Source of the DNA: JAZNQL01 sp045531205 | GTDB taxonomy: Bacteria > Bacillota > Clostridia > UMGS1883 > UMGS1540 | Direction: 5' to 3' | DNA length: 64,000 nt | Assembly (NCBI GenBank): GCA_045531205.1 | Contig: JAZSDN010000002.1 | Location: 1-64,000, forward strand | Part shown: positions 8,971-15,969 of the stretch, in pieces | How positions within the stretch are numbered: position 1 is the first letter of the stretch | How the letters are laid out: each line of letters opens with the position of its first letter | Notes under the pieces: generated by a model | The model's database searches: none | Seen by the model: the letters and a program-made list of their open reading frames with translations, nothing else | What the model was told of the DNA's origin: nothing | Made by a program: the position numbers and the translations under genes

Positions 8971-8992
8971 AAAAGGGAGCGTTACCGCTCCC
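8971..8992 (-). terminator. Hairpin terminator after the tape measure gene
   Basis: Minus-strand stem GGGAGCG/CGCTCCC with loop GTAA, then TTTTT. It directly abuts the tape measure stop. A close relative of this hairpin lies at 14391-14419. Confidence 0.7.
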
Positions 8993-11900
8993 TTAAACCT
9001 CTCTTAATTTCGGATTTTTGCTGTCAAAACTGTCAAAGGTTTCGTCAATCGCTTCTTGAATCCAGCGTTTAACTTTTCGTGCCATTGACCTATCATCATT
9101 TGTACCGCTTATGTTTAAAACAAATTGCGGTGAATAGTTGTTGTTTTCAACCGTGTTGGTTGTATATGTGCCGCTATCACTTTCGGGAGTATATGAGGAT
9201 AAACCTAACATTTCACCCGTTTGCGCCCAAAGGCTTATTCCTCTGTTGCGCTTATCCTTTGAAAGCGGGATAGCCATTTCCTTACCGTCCTCGCCAAAAA
9301 TGCTCGGTTTTGTCGCTATACCGCCGTTAGCATATCCGACACCTCTGTATGCTTTGGTTAATGAACCGTATCTTGACACAGCATATCTTACAGAAGCTAA
9401 AATATTGCTCAACGGGTCATAAATGTTTTTGTCAAAACCTGCTCTTGCGTATGCACGGAAAGTTGGGTCTATAACTTGCATAAGACCCTTTGAAGGAATA
9501 CCCTTTTTAGCGTTGCTATCCCAAAGGTTTATTGCTCTCGGATTACCACCGCTTTCGGTCTGCATTTGGAACAATGTTCTTTCAACATTTGCAGCACTAT
9601 ATAAACCTTCCATTTTTAATGCACGAATTACTGTTGTACGCCATTGCTCAACGCCTTTTGAAGCAACATAATCCGCAAGGCTTAATGCTCCCGCTTCGTC
9701 AAATATCTTTTTAACCCAAGCGGACATTTCGCCTGTAATGGTTGATACCATTCCTTTACCGATATTTAACGATAAGCCACTCATACCGTCATAACTTACA
9801 CTTTGAGAAATTGCACCAACCAAACCTTTTGGATTGTCAATGTAGCTCCAAAGGTCAATATCGCCTATACCGTTGGCATAGTTGAATGTAGGTGATTTTT
9901 TACCCATAAGTTGTGCTGTGCGGTCTGCGGGTAAAACTTTCATGCCCTTTGGTGCATTTGGTATAAATACATTTCTGCCTTTTGGAATAAACGCATTTCC
10001 GTTAGGCATTTGTACTAACTCTGCACCTCTGCCGTCATTAACAACTGCGTTGCCGCCTTTGTGTCCGTCAGTTCCTTTTGCGTAAGGTTTCCATTTTGTT
10101 ACCCTTTTTTCAGAGCCAAATTCCTTCATAATCCAGTTTGCCGCTTCAAGCACCTTGTTTACGGGAGCAACAGACGCTTTAACTGCGTCTTTCCATACCG
10201 ATACAAGAGCGTCAGCCAAGCTTTTACCTGACTTTTTCAGTCCTTCGCCCATTTGAATAGGTAATTTGGAAACTTTGTTGACAATATCTTTAATGTTATC
10301 GCCTACAACCTTTGACACATTTGCTGTCACGGTTTCGGAGTTCTTCAAAGAAGCCCACAATCCGTTTAAATTGCCAAGATTAAGCCCGTTTACTTGTTTA
10401 AAGAACGATTCTGTCTTTTCACCAAATGAACCTAACTCTTTAGCTATATTTCCGAGCGTTGAGGTTTCTTTACCTGTGAGTTTATCCCACCAACCGCCCT
10501 CTTTAGGTAATTTGCCGATGTTTGCAAGGCTTTCAAAGAAAAGTTTTGTGTTTTCAAATGCCTTTGAATTCAGTCCACCGACCATAGTAAAGAAGTTTTT
10601 AACCTTTTCACCCGATAAATGACCTAAACCTGTGGCAATTTTTGAATAGTCAACTTTTCCTGCAAACCAACCGACAACACCACCCTCTTTGGGTAGAGAT
10701 TTTAAACCTGCCAAACAATCAAACAATGCTTTGCCGTTATCAAATCCCGCTTGCTTCAAAGTGCTTACGGCATTAAAAAATCCGATAACCTTTTCACTTG
10801 AAAGTTTGCCAAGCCCTTTGGCTAAACTGTCATAATTGATACTGCCTGTAAACCAACCTACAACGCCACCTTCTTTGGGTAAAGATTTTAAGCCTGCAAG
10901 ACATTCAAATAATTGTGTAGCTCTTGTAAATCCAGCTTCGGGGAATGTTGCTACTTTGGTAAAAAATCCTGCTGATTTTTCAGCAAAAGTATTTAATTCT
11001 TTGCCGAGTTTTCCTAAATTTGTACCACCCGTAAAGAAACTAAATATATCGTTTGCCGCCATTTTGAGCATAAAGCTTCCAAGTGAACCAAAAAAGCTAC
11101 CTATTCCGCTCATATCTACACCTTGAAAAGTGCTAATCATAGGTTTTATTGCGTTTGCAAATGCCGTTAAATCTTCACCGATTTTGGGAAGTGAACCCGA
11201 AATACCTTCTCCGATTCCTCCGATTACTGCACCTGCAATTTTGCCAACTTGCCTAAACAAATTAGCAAGGGTGTCACCACCTGATGTTATAAATTCGTTA
11301 AATCCTTTTATTTTTGACAATGCTCCAAAAGCAGCAATTATTGCCGTCATTCCACCAATCGCTATGGCAATACCCGCCATACCTTTTGCAACAACTGAAA
11401 CAGGTATCACACCAACAATACCTGCTAATTTTGCTAAACCTGAACCAACAAGACCTAATCCTGTGATTATGCCGAGCATTTTAATAAACGATTTACCGTC
11501 AGATAATTTAGCAATATGAGGTGCAACCGCAGCAACCGCAGCTCCGATTATAGTAAATCCACCTATAACAATAGCTAAATTTCCCATAGCTTTTAATATG
11601 GTAGTTGGTTTAATTTCTCCTAAACCTAACAATCCACTTAAAAAGCCGCCTTTGCCGTTACTTCCACCTTTACCGCCACCGAAAAGACCTTTTACTTTTG
11701 ACAATACGCCAGTAATTTTGGATATGCCACTTATCGCAAGAATTCCACCCACAACACCACCTATTGTTGCGGTTATTCCTTTAATAGTGCTTTGCAGTCC
11801 TTCAAACATACTGCCGCTCATTTCCTTGCCTGTAAAGCCTTTATAAATTGCCTTAACTATGGCTGCAACAACTTCTCTTGCCGCATTTACCAACAAGTGT

Positions 11901-13597
11901 CTATTGTCAATGATAATTTTTCCTAATCCTATCATTAAATCAACAACACCCGTTGCCAATACGGGAGCTATTTTGGGAATGGCTTTTACCAATCCCTCGG
12001 CAACAGTTGACAAGACTTTTAAAACTTTGGGGAGAATTACGGGTATTCCGTCTGCCAAAGCTTTTATGCCTTTGTCAATTAAGCCGTTGACGATATTCAT
12101 TATTTTGTCGGTGTCACCTTCTTGAATACCGTCACTTAATATGTTCTGTATTTGGGCTAAACCGTCATTAACAACCTTCATACCACTTGCAAGCTTTTTC
12201 ATAGGCAACTGACCTAATGTAGCTCCAAGTTGTTTAAAGTTTTCTGTTAGTGTACGAAGTTGGTTAGCAAAACCGCCGCCTGTTCTTTCATAGTCGCCCG
12301 TTGCGTTCTTTGTTTTTTCCATAACATAGTTATAACGCAACTGCACCTTTTCAGCTTCGGTCATATCGTCAATTGATTTTTTAATGCCTTTGTTTAGTGC
12401 GTACTGTTCCAAGTTTGTTTGGGTCATTACAACACCAAGTCGTTTCAGGCTTTCGGTTTCACCCGTAAATATGCCGTTTAAAGCGGTTGTCGCTTCGTCA
12501 ATGCTTAAATTTTTGAATGACGCAATATCAGCGGCTTGTTGTGTAAGTGCCATAGACATTTCTGCGGCTTTGTCTTTGGTAAATCCCATTGATGTACCCA
12601 TATCACCAAACAAGGCTGCTGTATCAAGTGCTGTTTGTTGAGCAAGACCCATTTTGGTTGTGGATTTTTTTGACCATTCCATAACATCTTTTGCTGAACC
12701 GTCAAACTTTCCTAAACCTGAACCAAAAGCAACATCTACTTTGTTTTTGGTTTCTTCAAGGTCACTTGCCAAGCTTGCAAACTTACCAACCGCTACTGCC
12801 GCTCCTGCCAATCCTGCAACCAGCGTTTTAAATGACACGCTTGCTAATTTTTTTAATCCTGTTAGAGCTGCGCCACCTGCTTTTTTTGCAATGGTAGATA
12901 AATGTGTTTTGACCTTACTCAAATCGGTCTTGATTTTTGTAAAACTCGTTGACGCAAAATCTTTAAGGCTTTTTTTCATCTTCTCCGCTAATGGTGTTCC
13001 CTCTTTTAACGAAGTTTTGACTTTTGTTAAGCCTGTGTGCATTTTATTTACACTTATCTTACCAATGCTTTTAAGCATATTTACAAAGCCTTTGCCGCCT
13101 TTTTCGCCCTGCTTCAAAGCTTGTACAGTTGCATTAACATCTGTTTTTAAATTGCCAATCTTTGTTTTAGCAAGACTTTTAAATGTACCTAAAACAATAG
13201 AGCTTTGCACTTTACACTTTGTCATAGCGTCAGAAATTTTGGTAATCGTGTTATGCGGCAGATTTTTAATATTTGACTTGAATTTATTTAAAACAGCACC
13301 GCCGTCTTGTATCGCTCTGTTTACAGATTGAAACTTTTTGGTTGCTCTTGAAATAGATTCACTTGATTTTTCAACATCATCAAAAGCGGTTTTTAACCCT
13401 TTTGTTGCTGTTGTTGTATCTTTAACATCTTTGGTAACTTTTTTTACTCCGCTTGACATTTTGGTTAATCCATTGTCTATGCCGCCTGTTAAAGATGTTT
13501 TAAACTGCGCCATTTCTTTATTGGCTTGTGTTAAACCGCTATTGTCAATATCAAAGCTAATTTGAATTAAATCTTTACGGATTATATTTTCTGACAT
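8993..13597 (-). CDS. Tail tape measure protein with lytic transglycosylase (SLT) domain
   Basis: 1534 residues. The N-terminal 280 residues are Lys-rich and helical (TKMSSGVKKVTKDVKD), then a TP901-type core (KDVMEWSKKSTTKMGLAQQT, ALDTAALFGDMGTSMGFTK) and hydrophobic segments around 500-800. Residues about 860-1075 hold four related repeats of about 60 residues, each with a CLAGLKSLPKEGG-type motif. Residues about 1310-1425 are a soluble lytic transglycosylase domain: FQMQTESGGNPRAINLWDSN with the catalytic Glu in QTES, then GLMQVIDPTFRAYA. The protein sets tail length and opens peptidoglycan during DNA entry. The gene is between the tail chaperone and the baseplate block, as usual. Confidence 0.95.
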   Translation of the reverse strand: MSENIIRKDLIQISFDIDNSGLTQANKEMAQFKTSLTGGIDNGLTKMSSGVKKVTKDVKDTTTATKGLKTAFDDVEKSSESISRATKKFQSVNRAIQDGGAVLNKFKSNIKNLPHNTITKISDAMTKCKVQSSIVLGTFKSLAKTKIGNLKTDVNATVQALKQGEKGGKGFVNMLKSIGKISVNKMHTGLTKVKTSLKEGTPLAEKMKKSLKDFASTSFTKIKTDLSKVKTHLSTIAKKAGGAALTGLKKLASVSFKTLVAGLAGAAVAVGKFASLASDLEETKNKVDVAFGSGLGKFDGSAKDVMEWSKKSTTKMGLAQQTALDTAALFGDMGTSMGFTKDKAAEMSMALTQQAADIASFKNLSIDEATTALNGIFTGETESLKRLGVVMTQTNLEQYALNKGIKKSIDDMTEAEKVQLRYNYVMEKTKNATGDYERTGGGFANQLRTLTENFKQLGATLGQLPMKKLASGMKVVNDGLAQIQNILSDGIQEGDTDKIMNIVNGLIDKGIKALADGIPVILPKVLKVLSTVAEGLVKAIPKIAPVLATGVVDLMIGLGKIIIDNRHLLVNAAREVVAAIVKAIYKGFTGKEMSGSMFEGLQSTIKGITATIGGVVGGILAISGISKITGVLSKVKGLFGGGKGGSNGKGGFLSGLLGLGEIKPTTILKAMGNLAIVIGGFTIIGAAVAAVAPHIAKLSDGKSFIKMLGIITGLGLVGSGLAKLAGIVGVIPVSVVAKGMAGIAIAIGGMTAIIAAFGALSKIKGFNEFITSGGDTLANLFRQVGKIAGAVIGGIGEGISGSLPKIGEDLTAFANAIKPMISTFQGVDMSGIGSFFGSLGSFMLKMAANDIFSFFTGGTNLGKLGKELNTFAEKSAGFFTKVATFPEAGFTRATQLFECLAGLKSLPKEGGVVGWFTGSINYDSLAKGLGKLSSEKVIGFFNAVSTLKQAGFDNGKALFDCLAGLKSLPKEGGVVGWFAGKVDYSKIATGLGHLSGEKVKNFFTMVGGLNSKAFENTKLFFESLANIGKLPKEGGWWDKLTGKETSTLGNIAKELGSFGEKTESFFKQVNGLNLGNLNGLWASLKNSETVTANVSKVVGDNIKDIVNKVSKLPIQMGEGLKKSGKSLADALVSVWKDAVKASVAPVNKVLEAANWIMKEFGSEKRVTKWKPYAKGTDGHKGGNAVVNDGRGAELVQMPNGNAFIPKGRNVFIPNAPKGMKVLPADRTAQLMGKKSPTFNYANGIGDIDLWSYIDNPKGLVGAISQSVSYDGMSGLSLNIGKGMVSTITGEMSAWVKKIFDEAGALSLADYVASKGVEQWRTTVIRALKMEGLYSAANVERTLFQMQTESGGNPRAINLWDSNAKKGIPSKGLMQVIDPTFRAYARAGFDKNIYDPLSNILASVRYAVSRYGSLTKAYRGVGYANGGIATKPSIFGEDGKEMAIPLSKDKRNRGISLWAQTGEMLGLSSYTPESDSGTYTTNTVENNNYSPQFVLNISGTNDDRSMARKVKRWIQEAIDETFDSFDSKNPKLREV
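10370..11020. repeat. Internal repeats in the tape measure gene
   Basis: Three to four degenerate direct repeats with about 183-bp period, best seen at about 10490, 10670 and 10853 (complement of LPKEGG codons). They encode units with a CLAGLKSLPKEGG-type core. Unit number would change tail length by about 61 residues per unit. Confidence 0.75.
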
Positions 13598-13646
13598 TTA
13601 TAAACCTCCTTTCTCGGAGATTAAAAAGCACTTTAACGAGTTGCTT

Positions 13647-13796
13647 TTACTTATTGTTTTTCCTTTTTATTTCTTCCATAACAAAGTCAAGAGCTGCGTT
13701 AGCTTCTGCTACTTCCTGTGGGGTCATTTGATGAAAAACTGTGTTGTAATCAAAATTCGCCATATCACAGAAAATTAACCGCCAACAATCCCAATT
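13647..13796 (-). CDS. Tail assembly chaperone frameshift extension (gpT-like)
   Basis: After the stop of the 191-residue chaperone, the +1 (or -2) frame continues as NWDCWRLIFCDMANFDYNTV, then FHQMTPQEVAEANAALDFVM and a basic end. The W-x-x-WRLI...S/D...M-x-x-E-x-x-EANAxLD pattern is typical of the T part of tail chaperone pairs between tube and tape measure. The internal ATG at 13763 has no RBS, so production as a frameshift fusion is favoured. The slip site is not obvious: AAA-TAA at the stop is the simplest +1 site. Alone, from 13763, it would be 38 residues. Confidence 0.65.
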   Translation of the reverse strand, partial: NWDCWRLIFCDMANFDYNTVFHQMTPQEVAEANAALDFVMEEIKRKNNK

Positions 13797-14370
13797 ATTT
13801 AGCACTCTTTCCTTTGTTTGCTGTGGTGTTCTTTTTGTTTCGAAAATTGCCCTGCATTACTTCACGGGCAAAACCTGTAATTGCTTCGTATTCTTCCCAT
13901 ACTTCGCCGCCCTGCATTACCTCACGAGCAAAGGCAATTACTTCGGATTGTTCATCGGCTGATTCAAAATCATCAATATCCATGTTTTCGGGAGACACAA
14001 TAATATTATCCAAGATATATTGAGCAAATTTGTCACTGCTGATATTGGAAGAATCACCAATATAGTTTTCATCAATAGCTCTTAAAGCTGTTCTGATACC
14101 TTTAAATTCAGCCTTGTATACCTTGCCGTTAATTTCTTTTTCTTCAACTGTACCGACTTTATCTCTGCCGAAATCATCAAGTTTAAGGCGAGGTTCAACA
14201 ATTACATTTTTAAGAAGATATTCTGCCAGCTTTTCATTACTTGTGTTAGGGCTTGTTTCGCTAATATACGAGCTGTCAATAGCTTTGTTGTAAGCGGAAA
14301 TGCCGTTAAACTGTGCAATGTATGTTGTGCCGTTGATTTTCTTTTCTACTTGATAAGGTGTAAATGCCAT
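13795..14370 (-). CDS. Tail assembly chaperone (gpG-like)
   Basis: 191 residues located between tail tube and tape measure, where tail chaperones sit. It contains two related halves: residues 1-65 (KKINGTTYIAQFNGISAYNK) and 75-130 (KEINGKVYKAEFKGIRTALR), an internal duplication. The C-terminus repeats FAREVMQG twice and becomes basic. Chaperones of this kind coat the tape measure and recruit tube protein. RBS AGGAGG lies upstream. No detectable enzyme motif. The family itself is not recognised; the call rests on position, length and the shifted-frame extension. Confidence 0.65.
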   Translation of the reverse strand: MAFTPYQVEKKINGTTYIAQFNGISAYNKAIDSSYISETSPNTSNEKLAEYLLKNVIVEPRLKLDDFGRDKVGTVEEKEINGKVYKAEFKGIRTALRAIDENYIGDSSNISSDKFAQYILDNIIVSPENMDIDDFESADEQSEVIAFAREVMQGGEVWEEYEAITGFAREVMQGNFRNKKNTTANKGKSAK

Positions 14371-14390
14371 AATTAAAACCTCCTAAAATT

Positions 14391-14419
14391 AAAAGGGGAG
14401 CGTTACCGCCCCCCTATTT
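14391..14419 (-). terminator. Hairpin terminator between tube and chaperone genes
   Basis: Minus-strand stem CGCTCCCC pairs with GGGGGGCG (one mismatch), loop GTAA, followed by TTTTAATTTT. The sequence is similar to the 8971-8992 hairpin. It probably lowers chaperone and tape measure expression relative to tube and sheath. Confidence 0.65.
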
Positions 14420-14434
14420 TTACTTTTATTATTT

Positions 14435-14833
14435 TTATGCTGTAGCTTCTGTAACGCCGTCAAATACGCAAAATACAAATTCGCAGTCTGCCGCTTCCGC
14501 TCCAAGTTCAATTGAAGGAGCTTCCATAACATTAGCTTGCGTACCGCCACATCTTATACCCATTTCCTTGTTTACACACCAAATAGGGAAAGGTTCTTTT
14601 CTGTTCTTCAATCCAATAAGATAACCGAATTGAGGGCTTGTGGGCTGAACAGTAACAGTCATATTGTGAATGTCGTTGTTAATTTCTGACTTAATTACAT
14701 CGCCCTGCGCTCCCACAACAGGCTCAAAATAGCCTTCTTCTTTTTCCCAAGAAATCATATCCTCGCCAAGACCTGTGATATATACACCGTCTACAAGAAT
14801 AGTACAATCTTTTGCGTTATATCTTGATACCAT
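14435..14833 (-). CDS. Tail tube protein (DUF3277-like)
   Basis: 132 residues. MVSRYNAKDCTILVDGVYIT followed by ISWEKEEGYFEPVVGAQGDV and TVTVQPTSPQFGYLIGLKNR fits the DUF3277 tube family of contractile-tail phages. It polymerises as hexameric rings inside the sheath. It directly follows the sheath gene (18 nt gap), and RBS GAAAGGAG lies upstream. Confidence 0.85.
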   Translation of the reverse strand: MVSRYNAKDCTILVDGVYITGLGEDMISWEKEEGYFEPVVGAQGDVIKSEINNDIHNMTVTVQPTSPQFGYLIGLKNRKEPFPIWCVNKEMGIRCGGTQANVMEAPSIELGAEAADCEFVFCVFDGVTEATA

Positions 14834-14851
14834 AACTTAACTGCTCCTTTC

Positions 14852-15832
14852 TTATACGGTAATTTCGCCCGTGATTTTAGCGGTATGAATTGCACCTGCA
14901 AGAGCAAACTCAAATTGTCCGTAAGGATAATTGCGGGTTGCTCTGTCGCTCTCGGTTGTTGCACTTCTCAATGCGAATTTAGTTGAGTAAGCACCCGAGC
15001 CGTCGTCATTTTCAGCAATCATACCGTTGTTAAAGCCTTCAACAAGAGCTTCAAGCGTTGCAGCTTCAAGCATTGCGATACCGCTGTTTGTATAAGGCAC
15101 TTTCTTGTTGTTGTTGAATACCTTCTGTGTCTTGTAAGCAATGTTCTGAATAACAAAATCCTTGCTATCAATTACATCTGCATATTCGCCGCTTGCAACA
15201 ATGCCCTCACTTGTGACAATATCGCCAGCCTTTTCAAGAATGGTGATACCGCCATTCTTATGTACCGCTTCAATATCTGCGTCAGCCATATCAAGAGCAG
15301 GAACGCCCTTAATAATCATGTTCTTATAGGTAAAACTGCCTGCTGAAAGTCCTGTGGCTGCGCCGACAACGGCTGCTTCGGGATATGCAACATCTTCACC
15401 TGTGTAAAGCACGCAAACAGTTCTATCAAATTCACTGATAGTCTTATAAGCGGCTTCAAGTTCTGACTGTGTTGCAAAATGAGTAAAATACATCTTATCC
15501 GTTGTTTCGATGTAGGTTGAAACAGATGTATTAAAATCACCGAGAACAATAAGTTGTCTCCAACCCTTGTTGAGATATTTAGGAAGCACGTCGGTAATGC
15601 TTTCGCCACCTGTAAGAATTGCAATTTTTTCAGGTGCGTTATCCTGCATAAACATAAGATTAGCAGCCTTGTATGCGTCTGTTTCTTCATTGTAAACTGC
15701 TGAAACTTCATCAAGGTTGCTGTACTCGCCGTAAAGTTCTGCTTCTCCTACTACATAAAGCATAGGAAACCAAGTGCCTACCTTGCCAACGGGTTTAGCA
15801 AGGCTAATTTCTACTTTTACATCAAGTGCCAT
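14852..15832 (-). CDS. Contractile tail sheath protein (DUF3383-like)
   Basis: 326 residues. MALDVKVEISLAKPVGKVGT, the repeated ANLMFMQDNAPEKIAIL segment, and the C-terminus PYGQFEFALAGAIHTAKITG match the short DUF3383 sheath family. Its presence with tube and baseplate J shows that the virion is a myovirus. RBS AAGGAGG precedes the ATG. Confidence 0.9.
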   Translation of the reverse strand: MALDVKVEISLAKPVGKVGTWFPMLYVVGEAELYGEYSNLDEVSAVYNEETDAYKAANLMFMQDNAPEKIAILTGGESITDVLPKYLNKGWRQLIVLGDFNTSVSTYIETTDKMYFTHFATQSELEAAYKTISEFDRTVCVLYTGEDVAYPEAAVVGAATGLSAGSFTYKNMIIKGVPALDMADADIEAVHKNGGITILEKAGDIVTSEGIVASGEYADVIDSKDFVIQNIAYKTQKVFNNNKKVPYTNSGIAMLEAATLEALVEGFNNGMIAENDDGSGAYSTKFALRSATTESDRATRNYPYGQFEFALAGAIHTAKITGEITV

Positions 15833-15856
15833 ATTATGACCTCCTTAATAAAAAAT

Positions 15857-15955
15857 TTATATATTTGTTTTTGCCGCTACCATTAAGGCAGCGATTGTAA
15901 AACCAATCATTCCCGATAAAGGGATAATCCATAAAAGGTGTACTGCGTTAATCAA
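15857..15955 (-). CDS. 32-residue membrane peptide
   Basis: TTG start 9 nt after AAAGGAG; reads MINAVHLLWIIPLSGMIGFT then IAALMVAAKTNI. One transmembrane helix with a short polar tail. It sits between the phosphoesterase fibre and the sheath gene. Such very short membrane proteins recur in Firmicutes phages; function unknown. Confidence 0.6.
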   Translation of the reverse strand: MINAVHLLWIIPLSGMIGFTIAALMVAAKTNI

Positions 15956-15969
15956 TTTAACCAGCTCCT

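Noticed and set aside
12654..13331. 225-codon open frame on the plus strand
   Set aside because: It lies opposite the tape measure gene; low-complexity Phe/Pro/Leu composition, no RBS. It is an antisense shadow of Lys-rich helices. Other long plus-strand frames in 9-13 kb are the same.
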